The notes under the pieces are model-generated. The model was not told the origin of the DNA, made no database searches, and saw only the letters and a program-made list of their open reading frames with translations. A stretch of 64,000 bases of DNA, taken from contig SXXW01000015.1 in NCBI GenBank assembly GCA_005791165.1, forward strand, positions 1 to 64,000, in the 5' to 3' direction. This document shows positions 52,712 to 62,446 of this stretch, piece after piece (the first letter of the stretch is position 1; the number at the start of each line of letters is the position of its first letter). The position numbers were made by a program, and so were the translations under genes. This DNA is from Cytophagaceae bacterium. GTDB lineage: Bacteria; Bacteroidota; Bacteroidia; Cytophagales; Spirosomataceae.

Positions 52712-55683
52712 GATTTATACGTTTTTTGTGCTAAAGAATCGTACATTATTTCAACCGTATGCTTTCCTGTTTTTTCGATTCCGTCTTTTAATTGATGCCG
52801 ACAAGATGTTCCGTTAGAAGCAATAATGACCGAGTTCTTTGCGGCTAAAACTTTTGGAAATAATACTAAATTCGCAATTTGCTGCGATATTTTATAGTGT
52901 TTTCGCTCATAGCCAAAAGATCCAGCCATACCGCAACAACCCGTGGCCAACAGTTCTACTTCCTGATTTTCCGGAAAGCTTAATACGTGTCTGGTAGAGA
53001 CCAACCCTGCGATGGATTTCTGATGACAGTGTCCATGCAAGATGATTTTGTTACTATCCAGAGTAAAGTCCGATTTCTGAATTTTATTATTTTTGATTTG
53101 TTGGGATAAAAATTCGTCTACCAACAAGCAATTTTCGGCTAGTTTATTTGCTGGGCTTCTTAATTCAGGACTCACTAAATCAGGAATTTCATCCCTAAAT
53201 GTTAAAATGGCACTTGGTTCAATTCCGATGAAAGGTTCATTCGAGTTTATAATCTCTGACAGTATTTCAATGTTTTTTTCGGCTATTTTTTTCGCTTCGA
53301 TTAACATTCCCTTGGACAAATAACTTCTGCCACTAATGACACCATGAGGTATCTTCACTCCAAATCCTAGTTCGTTTAACAGCAGCACTGTTTTTTTGCC
53401 TAAGTCAACTTCATTGTAATTGGTAAATTCATCTGCAAATAAATAAACGGAACCATTTTTGAATTGATCCTGAGGATATTTTTTAGCATACTTTTTGAAC
53501 CAATCTTCCAAAGAATAGAAATAAACCTTAGGTAAACTTCTTTCCCACGAAAATCCTAAAACGGTTTTTATGATTACGCTAGACAATGGAAATTCAATAA
53601 AGAAATTGTACAAGGGGGCAAATTTTCTAGCCAAATTTTGTAACACTGGAAAATGCCCAATGAGCTTTGTGCGCCAAGGAATGCCGTCTTTTAAGTATTT
53701 CTGCTGAAGCGTTTCTGCTTTTAATTTTGTTATATCTACTCCAGATGGGCATTCGGTTTGGCAACCCTTACAGGAAAGACACAGATCTAGGATTTCGTTT
53801 AATTCAGGATTGCTGAAAGGGTTTTCGCCTGGCTCTGACAATATTTGCCGAAGCATATTTGCTCTAGCCCGTGTACTATCTTTTTCATCTAGAGTAGCCA
53901 TGAAACTTGGACACATGGTTCCTCCTGTTAAAGCTGTTTTTTTACAATCGCCTGATCCTGAGCATTTTTCGGCTAGTCTGAGCGGATTTTCGAAATCTCC
54001 ATAATTGAAAAAATTCTTAATTTTATATCCATCCGAATTTGAAATCCTGAACGCTTCATCCATGGGTGGACTGTTCACAATTTTACCTGGATTTAGAATT
54101 TGGGAAGGGTCAAAAATATGCTTAATTTCTTTAAAAAGATCGAGCAATTCTTTGCCCATCATTTTCTCTATAAATTCACCTCTCAAGCGACCATCTCCAT
54201 GTTCCCCACTTAATGAACCTTGATATTTTTTTAAAATGTCAACTGTTTCGCTGAGAATTGTTCGGAATAGTATTTTTCCTTCTGGTGAGTTTATATCTAA
54301 AAATGGCTCGATGTGTAATTCTCCTGCTCCGGCATGTGCATAATAGGCTGCGTCAACTTTGTGTTTAGCTAACAATGCTTGTATTTCTGCTATGTAGTTA
54401 GGTAGATCTACCGGTGAAACTGCACAATCTTCAATTAAATTTACGGGTTGTTTCTTGCTTATTGCATTTCTGATTAATCCTAAACCGGCTTTTCGTATAC
54501 CCCATCCTTTATCAATAGTATTTTTATCTAGCACAGGGTAGGCGTAGCCTATTTTAGAATCTTTTAAACTCTTTATACACGCTTCTACTTGCTTATTTAG
54601 GTCTTTAGTTGAGCTAGACCTAAACTCCACCATTAGGATAGCAGCAGGTTTTCCTTCAATAAAATCCCGATCTTTTTGAAAATTGGGATGATTTTCGGTA
54701 AATGAAAGGATGTAATCGTCTACTAATTCCGAGGCCGTTGGATTGTGTGTGAGAGCTACAATATTTGCTTGTAAAGATTCTTGTATGGAATGGCAATGAA
54801 TACAAATGAGCGCAACTTCTACAGCCGGTAAATCTAATAAATTCAATTTCATTGAATGAACGATGGCAAGCGTTCCCTCAGATCCGGCAATTAGTGCAGA
54901 TAAATTAAACGGTTGGCCCGTTGGATTGAAGGGTTGCATGTCGATTAAAGCATCTAATGCATAACCACTATTCCGTCTTTTTATTTCTGCCTTTGGAAAG
55001 CGAGTTTTTATTTGATTTTGAAGCTCCGGATTGTTTAGTATTCGATGTATTTCTTTGTAAATATTCCCTTCTAAGTTATTTAAAGAGGTTTTTTTATAAA
55101 ATTCATCATTGCTAAGTGGATGCGTATGTATTTCAGAGCCGTCTGATAAAATAGCTCTTGTTTCTAATAAATGGTCTCTCACATTCCCCCAAACGATGGA
55201 ATGGAGACCACAGGAATTATTCCCAACCATACCACCTAAAAGTGCTCGATTTGCTGTAGATGTTTCTGGGCCAAAAAACAGCCCGGATGTCTCAATTTGT
55301 TTATTTAAGTCATCCCTTATGATTCCGGGTTCTACCCAAACCGATTTCTCTTTTTTGTTTAAGAGTAAAATTCTGCTCAAACTGGAAGCGACTTCCATGA
55401 CGATCCCATCGCCCACGACTTGACCTGCTAAAGATGTTCCTGCCCCCCTGGGAATGATTGAAGATTTATGTTTTTTGGCAAAAAGTACCAGACGTTTGAT
55501 GTCTTTATAATTAGCAGGAATAGCTACAGCACTGGGTTTTACTTGATATACAGAGGCGTCCGTGGAATATATTTTACGTGCAATCTCTGAATTTTGAGAT
55601 TGGTCTAAATATAATTTTCCTTCAAAATGAATGCTTAAGTTTTCTAATTCTGAATGACTCCAAATCATAACGTTATTCGACAA
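52708..55683 (-). CDS. FAD-binding and Fe-S oxidoreductase (GlcD-GlcF-type fusion)
   Basis: A 991-aa fusion likely oxidising D-lactate, glycolate or a similar 2-hydroxyacid to the 2-oxoacid. The N-terminal FAD-binding PCMH domain has SSIIPRGAGTSLAGQVVGDGIVMEV and GGMVGNNSCGLHSIVWGN. The cap has YYAHAGAGELHIEPFLDI and GSLSGEHGDGRLRGEF. Two 4Fe-4S clusters sit in CSGSGDCKKT... and CLSCKGCQTECPSGVDI. CCG domains at the end include HGHCHQKS and GCCGMAGSFGYE. The start could also be the internal M6. Confidence 0.93.
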   Translation of the reverse strand: MSNNVMIWSHSELENLSIHFEGKLYLDQSQNSEIARKIYSTDASVYQVKPSAVAIPANYKDIKRLVLFAKKHKSSIIPRGAGTSLAGQVVGDGIVMEVASSLSRILLLNKKEKSVWVEPGIIRDDLNKQIETSGLFFGPETSTANRALLGGMVGNNSCGLHSIVWGNVRDHLLETRAILSDGSEIHTHPLSNDEFYKKTSLNNLEGNIYKEIHRILNNPELQNQIKTRFPKAEIKRRNSGYALDALIDMQPFNPTGQPFNLSALIAGSEGTLAIVHSMKLNLLDLPAVEVALICIHCHSIQESLQANIVALTHNPTASELVDDYILSFTENHPNFQKDRDFIEGKPAAILMVEFRSSSTKDLNKQVEACIKSLKDSKIGYAYPVLDKNTIDKGWGIRKAGLGLIRNAISKKQPVNLIEDCAVSPVDLPNYIAEIQALLAKHKVDAAYYAHAGAGELHIEPFLDINSPEGKILFRTILSETVDILKKYQGSLSGEHGDGRLRGEFIEKMMGKELLDLFKEIKHIFDPSQILNPGKIVNSPPMDEAFRISNSDGYKIKNFFNYGDFENPLRLAEKCSGSGDCKKTALTGGTMCPSFMATLDEKDSTRARANMLRQILSEPGENPFSNPELNEILDLCLSCKGCQTECPSGVDITKLKAETLQQKYLKDGIPWRTKLIGHFPVLQNLARKFAPLYNFFIEFPLSSVIIKTVLGFSWERSLPKVYFYSLEDWFKKYAKKYPQDQFKNGSVYLFADEFTNYNEVDLGKKTVLLLNELGFGVKIPHGVISGRSYLSKGMLIEAKKIAEKNIEILSEIINSNEPFIGIEPSAILTFRDEIPDLVSPELRSPANKLAENCLLVDEFLSQQIKNNKIQKSDFTLDSNKIILHGHCHQKSIAGLVSTRHVLSFPENQEVELLATGCCGMAGSFGYERKHYKISQQIANLVLFPKVLAAKNSVIIASNGTSCRHQLKDGIEKTGKHTVEIMYDSLAQKTYKS

Positions 55684-55781
55684 GGTTCAAAATTACAAAA
55701 TCCAATCTTACCTTCATAGAACCATTTAGAGTTTATATTTTCTATTCATCAACTATTCTTACAAGGTTTCACTAATAATTG

Positions 55782-55789
55782 TAATTTTG
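55782..55789 (+). promoter_or_regulatory. -7 promoter element of the ABC permease gene
   Basis: TAATTTTG matches TAnnTTTG and predicts a start only about 10 nt before the ATG at 55807. Confidence 0.4.
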
Positions 55790-55806
55790 GGTTGAATCCA
55801 TTAAAT

Positions 55807-57051
55807 ATGAAATTTTTAATTCAAGTTTGGGAGAGTTTATTGTTTGCTTATCAGGCATTAAGATCCAATATTTTAAGGACTACATTGTCTCTTTTGGGAG
55901 TTAGTGTTGGTATTTTCGCTATCGTAGCTGTTTTTACGGCAGTGGATTCGCTTAACAAAAACATTCGATCAGAAATTGACTCATTTTCAGGTGCTGGTGT
56001 TTTTTACTTAGGGAAATGGCCATGGATAATGGAAAATAATTATCCTTGGTGGAAGTATTTTAATCGGCCCGATATGAAATATTCTGAATTCAAATATCTT
56101 AAAGAGAATTTGAAATCGGCACAGGCTGTTGCCATCATTGATAATGGAAATACAAAAACTGCGTCAAAAGGGAGTAATAGTATGGATGTTAGCATGACTG
56201 GTGCTAGTTATGATTATAATCAAATTGCGAATATTCCGATTGCCTCCGGTCGTTATTTTTTGCCTATCGAATCTGAAAATGGAATGAATGTTTGTATTAT
56301 TGGTTCATTGGTGGCTGAAAATTTGCAATTAGGTTCAACTGCCGTGGGAGAGGTGATCAAGCTGAATGGAATTAAGTTTACGGTTATTGGTGTTATTGAA
56401 AAAAAGGGAACAGACATTTTGAGTTTTGGTGGTACCCCTGATGAAAAAGTATTTATACCTTATTCGACCTATTCATCTATATTTCAAAAAGATCGTCCTT
56501 CTCCGGACATAGCCTTAAAAGCTTTTGACTCAGATTTAGGCCAAGTAAATATGGAAGGGGATGTAATCGGTTTAATGAGGGGATTGCGATCGATAAAACC
56601 TAAAGATGAACTAAGTTTTTCAGTGAACCGACTTGATGGATTAAATCAATTTTTTGATGGAATATTTGCCGCATTAAATATTGCTGGATCACTTATTGCA
56701 GGATTTTCATTGCTGGTTGGAGGATTTGGAATTGCGAATATTATGTTTGTATCGGTTAAAGAAAGAACCAATATTATTGGTATTCAGAAATCTTTAGGTG
56801 CTAAAAATTATTTTATATTGTTCCAATTTTTGTTTGAAGCTGTGTTTTTAAGCTTGATAGGTGGATTAGTCGGCATAGGACTGGTCGTATTAATCACTTA
56901 TATACCGCAGGATGCACTTCCACTCCAATTAACATTTGCAAATATTAGTAAGGGATTGCTTATTTCTAGTTTTATTGGGGTTTTATCAGGAATAATACCT
57001 GCTTGGGTTGCAGCAAAAATGGATCCTGTTATTGCAATTAGATCAAAATAA
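55807..57051 (+). CDS. MacB/FtsX-type ABC transporter permease
   Basis: Start taken at the ATG 55807 (MKFLIQVWESLLFAYQALRSN, 414 aa); the track start is a TTG in the predicted promoter spacer. Four membrane segments and a periplasmic MacB core are visible: the N-terminal LRTTLSLLGVSVGIFAIVAVF, then a large domain with SGRYFLPIESENGMNVCIIG. The C-terminal FtsX domain has GGFGIANIMFVSVKERTNIIGIQKSLGA and GVLSGIIPAWVAAKMDPVIAIR. No ATPase gene is adjacent, so its partner is elsewhere. Substrate unknown. Confidence 0.92.
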   Translation: MKFLIQVWESLLFAYQALRSNILRTTLSLLGVSVGIFAIVAVFTAVDSLNKNIRSEIDSFSGAGVFYLGKWPWIMENNYPWWKYFNRPDMKYSEFKYLKENLKSAQAVAIIDNGNTKTASKGSNSMDVSMTGASYDYNQIANIPIASGRYFLPIESENGMNVCIIGSLVAENLQLGSTAVGEVIKLNGIKFTVIGVIEKKGTDILSFGGTPDEKVFIPYSTYSSIFQKDRPSPDIALKAFDSDLGQVNMEGDVIGLMRGLRSIKPKDELSFSVNRLDGLNQFFDGIFAALNIAGSLIAGFSLLVGGFGIANIMFVSVKERTNIIGIQKSLGAKNYFILFQFLFEAVFLSLIGGLVGIGLVVLITYIPQDALPLQLTFANISKGLLISSFIGVLSGIIPAWVAAKMDPVIAIRSK

Positions 57052-57070
57052 AATCAGATATGAATCAATA

Positions 57071-57104
57071 AAGAAGCCTGCCATGTAGATGGCAGGCTTC
57101 TTTT
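57071..57104. terminator. bidirectional terminator between permease and mdh
   Basis: AAGAAGCCTGCCAT pairs with ATGGCAGGCTTCTT over 14 bp around GTAG, followed by T residues. It separates convergent genes. Confidence 0.92.
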
Positions 57105-57124
57105 ATATCTAAAAATACGACCTT

Positions 57125-58060
57125 TTATATCGAAAGTGTTTCTAATACTGCATTCATATTTCGTACAGCATCAGCTGATTTATTGAATGTAGCTTGTTCC
57201 TCATCGGTCAATTTGTAATCAACTATTTTTTCCCAACCATTCTTGCCTAGAATGACAGGAACACCTAAGCATATATCTTTTTGGTTATATTCTCCATCTA
57301 AAGGTACGCAACATGCCATGATCTTTTTTTCATCTCGCACAATGGCTTCCACTAAAGCAGCTCCTGCAGCACCTGGCGCATACCACGCAGATGTACCTAA
57401 AAGTCCTGTTAAAGTTGCACCGCCTACCATCGTATCTGCCACAACTTTATCCAAAGTTTCAGCATCTAAAAATTGGCTCACCGGAACCCCATTATACGTT
57501 GCTAAACGTTTTAATGGAATCATGGTGGTGTCACCATGACCACCTATAACGGTACCTGAAATATCGTTGATGGAAACATCCATAGCTTTAGCCAAATAAC
57601 ATTTAAATCTAGCTGAATCTAATGTTCCTCCCATTCCTATAATACGATGCTTATCTAAACCAGCGATAGATTTTGTTAAATAAGTCATGGTATCCATCGG
57701 ATTAGAAATAATCACGATAATCGGATTTTTTGAATATTTAAGTATGTTTTCAACTACGCTTTTAACAATACCTGCATTGACACCAATTAATTCCTCACGC
57801 GTCATGCCAGGTTTACGTGGCAAACCTGATGTGATAACAACAACATCAGAATTAGCTGTCTTGGTATAATCATTTGTTGAACCAATGAGGCTAGTATCAA
57901 AACCTAATAAACTGGCTGTTTGATACATATCTAACGTTTTTCCTTCTGCGATACCTTCCTTGATATCTAATAAAACTAATTCATCAGCTAATTCTTTTCT
58001 TGCGATATTGTCAGCGCACGTGGCTCCAACAGCACCAGCTCCTACTACGGTAATTTTCAT
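57125..58060 (-). CDS. mdh: malate dehydrogenase
   Basis: NAD-dependent TCA-cycle enzyme of the lactate/malate dehydrogenase family, LDH-like type. The ATG at 58060 gives MKITVVGAGAVGATCADNIA, a proper Rossmann start and 311 aa; the track adds 14 residues that overlap the leader. The catalytic loop GLPRKPGMTREELIGVNAGIV, ISNPMDTMTYLT and the active-site His in VIGGHGDTTMIPL are present. An Arg triplet (R in LPRKPGMTR) favours malate over lactate. Confidence 0.95.
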   Translation of the reverse strand: MKITVVGAGAVGATCADNIARKELADELVLLDIKEGIAEGKTLDMYQTASLLGFDTSLIGSTNDYTKTANSDVVVITSGLPRKPGMTREELIGVNAGIVKSVVENILKYSKNPIIVIISNPMDTMTYLTKSIAGLDKHRIIGMGGTLDSARFKCYLAKAMDVSINDISGTVIGGHGDTTMIPLKRLATYNGVPVSQFLDAETLDKVVADTMVGGATLTGLLGTSAWYAPGAAGAALVEAIVRDEKKIMACCVPLDGEYNQKDICLGVPVILGKNGWEKIVDYKLTDEEQATFNKSADAVRNMNAVLETLSI

Positions 58061-58099
58061 TTTTAAAAAATTTAATATTGATTGATTCAAAAAATTTTC

Positions 58100-58107
58100 C
58101 AAAATTA
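58100..58107 (-). promoter_or_regulatory. -7 promoter element of mdh
   Basis: Minus-strand TAATTTTG matches TAnnTTTG about 40 nt upstream of the ATG at 58060, which also supports the shorter mdh start. Confidence 0.4.
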
Positions 58108-58217
58108 CGACAAAAGAGCTAATAATTAAATGATTTTTTCGTTAACCTGATTAATAAGGATAAGACAACTAAAATTTTAAAATGATTTTAGTATATTTAA
58201 AAGTTAAAATCTAATTT

Positions 58218-58637
58218 ATGACCCGTAATATGAGTTTTATTGACCGAATTCTAGACTCTAAATATTTTAAAGAGGCGTTGCAAAAGGGGGAGGAAATTAT
58301 TCAAAAAGACCAATTGGGTTTATTGAATTTAATTAAGCGCGCACTTCAAAAAGTTACTGAAACTGCTTCTAATAGTAATTTGACAGTGGTTAAACTCCTT
58401 AATCATTACGTTGTTTTGTTTAGTCAATTGGTCAAAGCTTATATCCAAGGAACTTACAGGAAACTTCCTGCTATTGCATTGGCCAAAATAGCGGCAGTTT
58501 TAATCTATTTTATATCCCCATTTGATTTCATACCTGATGTGTTACCTATAATTGGTTTTACAGATGATCTAGCATTGGTTCTTTGGGTTGGAAAATCAAT
58601 TAAGAATGAATTAGATGAATTTGAAAAACAATTGTAA
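58218..58637 (+). CDS. YkvA-family (DUF1232) membrane-associated protein
   Basis: A 139-aa protein. The DUF1232 core IALAKIAAVLIYFISPFDFIPDVLPIIGFTDDLALVLWVGKSI has two hydrophobic helices around the conserved SPFDFIPD. The N-terminal 60 residues are amphipathic and charged. Function is unknown. An internal Met at residue 5 is a possible start. It precedes tatA by 70 nt on the same strand, probably as a separate unit. Confidence 0.85.
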   Translation: MTRNMSFIDRILDSKYFKEALQKGEEIIQKDQLGLLNLIKRALQKVTETASNSNLTVVKLLNHYVVLFSQLVKAYIQGTYRKLPAIALAKIAAVLIYFISPFDFIPDVLPIIGFTDDLALVLWVGKSIKNELDEFEKQL

Positions 58638-58707
58638 TCTTTTGATTTTTAAATTGAGGATTTTTAGAAAGGATTGAATATATTTACACAATTAAAATTT
58701 AGAAAAT

Positions 58708-58914
58708 ATGAACACAGCAAGTATATTATTGTTTTTAAATGGTTTAGGTGGTGGTGAATTGTTGCTTATAGGATTAGCCATATTATTGTTTTTTGGTGGT
58801 AAGAAATTACCTGAACTTATGAGAGGATTGGGGAAAGGGATTCGTGAATTTCAAGATGCCAAAAATGAAGTTAAAGATCAGATCAATAAAGAATTAGACG
58901 AAACTAAAAAATAG
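58708..58914 (+). CDS. tatA: Sec-independent translocase subunit TatA
   Basis: A 68-aa protein with the TatA layout: a short N-terminal membrane helix (ELLLIGLAILLFFGGKKLPEL), an FGGKKLPELMRGLGKGIREF amphipathic helix and a charged tail. The conserved Phe-Gly hinge is present. It forms the pore for folded twin-arginine substrates; the Tat-signal DUF1501 protein in this window is a likely client. TatC is not in the window. A strong terminator follows. Confidence 0.95.
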   Translation: MNTASILLFLNGLGGGELLLIGLAILLFFGGKKLPELMRGLGKGIREFQDAKNEVKDQINKELDETKK

Positions 58915-58932
58915 TTTTATTTTAATCTTTTT

Positions 58933-58968
58933 AAAAAATGCATAGTTGGATCTTCCAACTATGCTTTT
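58933..58968 (+). terminator. terminator of tatA
   Basis: GCATAGTTGGA pairs with TCCAACTATGC over 11 bp around TCT, preceded by A residues and followed by TTTT. Confidence 0.93.
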
Positions 58969-58993
58969 GTGTTTAATTGAACCCCCATTTTTA

Positions 58994-60394
58994 ATGGAAA
59001 ATTTCCCTCAGCCTTATTCAGAAATAAGAAATAATTTATTTCAAGGTACTTTGACTTGTGTTGATTTAGTTAATCAATATTTGAGTCAAATTACTGCATT
59101 GAATGGCCAATTAAATGTTTTTTTAGAAGTTTATACGGAAGAAGCTCTTGCTTCAGCTAGAATAATTGATCTAAAAATTAAAGAAGGGAAGGCTGGTAAA
59201 TTAGCGGGTATGGTGGTAGGCCTTAAAGATTTACTTTGTTATCAAGATCACGGAGCTCAAGCTGGCAGTCAAATTTTAAATGGATTTAAGTCGACTTTTT
59301 CAGCTACGGCAGTCCAAAGAATTATCAAGGAAGATGCTATAATTATTGGTAGACAAAATTGTGATGAGTTTGGGATGGGATCAACCAATGAGAATTCATC
59401 GTTTGGTCCTGTCTTAAATTATACGAATCAAAATTATGTTTCTGGTGGTAGCTCAGGGGGGTCTGCAGTGGCCGTCCAAGCAAGAATGTGTCATCTTTCC
59501 TTAGGAACCGATACGGGAGGTTCGATACGAATGCCAGCATCTTTTTGTGGGATTTCTGGTCTTAAGCCTACCTATGGTCGGGTTTCTCGTTGGGGATTAA
59601 TTGCTTACGCATCTTCTTTCGATTCAATCGGTCCCATGTGTCATTACCCATCTGACCTTAAATTAGTTATGGATGTTATTGAGGGTCCAGATGAATTTGA
59701 TAGTACAGTTAGTCGCCTGGATACGATTGAATTTATACCCAGAAAACGCTTGGCTTACATTAAAGAGATTGTTGAGCACCCAAGCTTACAAACCGAAATT
59801 AAAGATCAGTTTTTTCTTAAAGTCGAACAATTAAAACAAAAAGGTTTCGTTGTGGAATCTGTTGATTTTGCCTATATAGATCAAATGCTACCCACTTATT
59901 ATGTTTTAACCACAGCAGAAGCTAGTTCAAACCTTTCTAGATTTGATGGGGTTAAATTTGGCCAAAGGACTCAAAGTCCTCGTGATTTAATGGAACTGTA
60001 TAAAAAAACACGGAATGAAGGTTTTGGTGAGGAAGTTAAACGTAGAATTATGCTGGGCACCTTTGTTTTGAGCGCTAATTATTATGATGCTTATTATACA
60101 AAAGCGCAAAAAGTTAGAAGATTAATTAAAGAGCGTACTGATGCGATTTTGAAAGACTATGATTTTATCATTTCGCCAACGACCTCTTCCACGGCATATC
60201 GGTTAGGTGAAAAAACATTAGATCCACTGCAGATGTATTTAGGTGATTTATTTACTGTGCAGGCTAATGTGACTGGATTGCCTGCTATTACTGTTCCGGC
60301 TGGACAGGACTTACATGGTCTTTCGATTGGATTTCAAGCGATGGGACCTGCCTATTCAGAAGATGAATTAGTTGATTTTACTTCATATTTATAA
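58994..60394 (+). CDS. gatA: aspartyl/glutamyl-tRNA amidotransferase subunit A
   Basis: Releases ammonia from glutamine for tRNA-dependent Gln/Asn synthesis. I prefer the ATG at 58994 (MENFPQPYSEIRN, 466 aa); the track start at 58946 lies inside the tatA terminator. The amidase signature has the catalytic Lys in VVGLKDLLCY, the Ser pair in GGSSGGSAVAVQA and GTDTGGSIRMPASFCGISG. It opens the run gatA-transglycosylase-ruvA-sprA. GatB and GatC are not in the window. Confidence 0.95.
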   Translation: MENFPQPYSEIRNNLFQGTLTCVDLVNQYLSQITALNGQLNVFLEVYTEEALASARIIDLKIKEGKAGKLAGMVVGLKDLLCYQDHGAQAGSQILNGFKSTFSATAVQRIIKEDAIIIGRQNCDEFGMGSTNENSSFGPVLNYTNQNYVSGGSSGGSAVAVQARMCHLSLGTDTGGSIRMPASFCGISGLKPTYGRVSRWGLIAYASSFDSIGPMCHYPSDLKLVMDVIEGPDEFDSTVSRLDTIEFIPRKRLAYIKEIVEHPSLQTEIKDQFFLKVEQLKQKGFVVESVDFAYIDQMLPTYYVLTTAEASSNLSRFDGVKFGQRTQSPRDLMELYKKTRNEGFGEEVKRRIMLGTFVLSANYYDAYYTKAQKVRRLIKERTDAILKDYDFIISPTTSSTAYRLGEKTLDPLQMYLGDLFTVQANVTGLPAITVPAGQDLHGLSIGFQAMGPAYSEDELVDFTSYL

Positions 60395-60403
60395 GATAAT
60401 TTT

Positions 60404-61840
60404 TTGAAAATAAAGGTTACATATTTAATCTATTTTTGCCTCCTTTCAACCTCTTTGTTTGGGCAGGTAAGGAGTGGTTTTTTGCCAAATATTGATCGCA
60501 AGTTCATTGACTCTTTAGCTCGCAGTGAACAAGGAGTGCCCACTTCATTGATGATTGACCCTTCTTTAATTCAGAATCGATTAAAGTCAATTCAAAATGT
60601 AATACCCCTAATTTACAATCATTATTCACATCAGTATGTTGAATATTTTGCTTTTAAGAAAGCGGCATTTACTCAACATATGTTGGAAAAGCGAGATCTG
60701 TATTTTCCCATTTATGAAAAATATCTAAAGCAATATGGATTGCCTGATGAGTTAAAGTATTTGTCATTAATAGAATCAGGTCTTGAAACTAAAGCTTTAT
60801 CCTTAAAAGGTGCTGGTGGTTTGTGGCAATTTATGCCCTATACTGCTCGAGGCGATTTTGGTCTTCGAGTTGATTCGTATGTGGATGAAAGATTTGATCC
60901 TGAACGTGCCACGGAGGCCGCATGTAAATATATGCGCCAACTGTATCGGATTTTTGGAGATTGGCACATGGCCCTAGCCGCTTATAACACTGGTCCAGGG
61001 AATGTTAAGCGGGCGATAAGGCGTTGTGGGGCAACTGATTTTTGGGGTATTTACAATTGCCTGCCTAAAGAAACGCGAAATTATGTTCCTCAATATATTG
61101 CGATTTCCTATATGATGAACTTTCATTGGGATCATGCTATTCAACCTCAAGAATGGGCTTTTCATATGCCATCTGATACATTACATTTGAAAGGTTTTGT
61201 TAATTTAAAAGTATTATCAACCCTAGCAGGATTCTCATTAGATACCTTCAGAGTTTTAAATCCACATATTTTAGGGAATTCTATTCCATCAGATGTAGAA
61301 AAAATTATTGTTCGAATCCCTAAAGATAAATTTGCTTTTTTTAAGGAAAATCGGTCAAAAATTCTTGATTCAGCTAGTTATTTTGGGACGCGTAAAGTTT
61401 TAGGGATTTCTGTAGGATCAATTGACTCGACTGCCGGGCTTCGAATGTTGAAAAATTTAAAGAAGAAGTATGTGGTGAGGAGAGGGGAGACTATTTACAC
61501 GATCGCTCGGAATTTAGATGTTTCAGTACTCGAATTAAAACGGATTAATCGATTGCGCTCTAACCGGATAAAAAGAGGGAAAGTGATTTATTATTTTGTT
61601 AAAGAATGGGTTGATATTGTAGAGTCCATAGCTTCCACAAAGATTGAAACTGATAATAGAGAACCAGTTGTTTTGATAACAAAATCTAAAAAAAGAACTA
61701 TTTATCATCGAGTAAGGCCTGGAGATACATTATCTCAAATTGCTGACCGTTATAATGTCAGCACAATAGCAAAAATTAAAAAATTAAATAGACTTCGTTC
61801 TTCGGTATTAAAACCTGGAATGAGATTAAGAATTTCATAA
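60404..61840 (+). CDS. lytic transglycosylase with two LysM domains (MltD-like)
   Basis: A 478-aa exported peptidoglycan-cleaving enzyme. The start is TTG; no other start keeps the signal peptide (VTYLIYFCLLSTSLFGQ). The SLT domain has the catalytic Glu in LSLIESGLETKALS, then GAGGLWQFMPYTARGDFGL and MALAAYNTGPGNVKRAI. LysM repeats lie near residues 352-395 (YVVRRGETIYTIARNLDVS) and 432-477 (YHRVRPGDTLSQIADRYNVS). It begins 9 nt after gatA and ends 1 nt before ruvA. Confidence 0.94.
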   Translation: MKIKVTYLIYFCLLSTSLFGQVRSGFLPNIDRKFIDSLARSEQGVPTSLMIDPSLIQNRLKSIQNVIPLIYNHYSHQYVEYFAFKKAAFTQHMLEKRDLYFPIYEKYLKQYGLPDELKYLSLIESGLETKALSLKGAGGLWQFMPYTARGDFGLRVDSYVDERFDPERATEAACKYMRQLYRIFGDWHMALAAYNTGPGNVKRAIRRCGATDFWGIYNCLPKETRNYVPQYIAISYMMNFHWDHAIQPQEWAFHMPSDTLHLKGFVNLKVLSTLAGFSLDTFRVLNPHILGNSIPSDVEKIIVRIPKDKFAFFKENRSKILDSASYFGTRKVLGISVGSIDSTAGLRMLKNLKKKYVVRRGETIYTIARNLDVSVLELKRINRLRSNRIKRGKVIYYFVKEWVDIVESIASTKIETDNREPVVLITKSKKRTIYHRVRPGDTLSQIADRYNVSTIAKIKKLNRLRSSVLKPGMRLRIS

Positions 61841-61841
61841 A

Positions 61842-62429
61842 ATGATCGCATACTTAAAAGGAAAATTGGCTTATAAAGACAGAGCGCATGTCATTATTGA
61901 CGTTCAAGGTGTCGGCTATGATGTAAAAATTTCATTGCAAACCTACGATTCACTTTCGGATGGAGATGAAAATTGTAAACTTTTTACCCATTTACAGATC
62001 AAAGAAGATGCACATACCCTTGTGGGTTTTTACGAAATGGATGAAAAATTATTATTTCTTGATTTAATTAGTGTTTCAGGGGTTGGCGTTACAACGGCCT
62101 TGGTCATGTTATCTTCCTTTTCGAGCGGTGAAATAAGAGGGGCCATCATGAATGAAAATATCGCTTTGATTCAATCGATCAAGGGTATTGGGTCTAAGAC
62201 GGCACAACGTGTCATTCTAGAATTAAAAGACAAGTGTAAAAAGGATACATTATTTGTGGAAGCTGGTAAATCTTCTCCAGATAAGTCATATGGTGTTAAA
62301 CAAGAGGCTTTAGGCGCTTTAGTAACACTAGGAATTCCTCGAGTAGCTGCTGAGAAAAATTTAGACCAACTATTAAAATCTAATCCAGATGCTACGATTG
62401 AACAACTTATTAAACTAGCCCTTCGTTAA
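61842..62429 (+). CDS. ruvA: Holliday junction branch-migration protein RuvA
   Basis: A 195-aa RuvA with the N-terminal OB fold (MIAYLKGKLAYKDRAHVIIDVQGVGYDVKI), tandem helix-hairpin-helix motifs (ISVSGVGVTTALVML and SIKGIGSKTAQRVILELKD) and a C-terminal UBA-like domain (QEALGALVTLGIPRVAAEKNL). It loads RuvB onto crossovers. Placement just before sprA is common in Bacteroidota. Confidence 0.97.
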   Translation: MIAYLKGKLAYKDRAHVIIDVQGVGYDVKISLQTYDSLSDGDENCKLFTHLQIKEDAHTLVGFYEMDEKLLFLDLISVSGVGVTTALVMLSSFSSGEIRGAIMNENIALIQSIKGIGSKTAQRVILELKDKCKKDTLFVEAGKSSPDKSYGVKQEALGALVTLGIPRVAAEKNLDQLLKSNPDATIEQLIKLALR

Positions 62430-62446
62430 TTTATTATTTATCATTT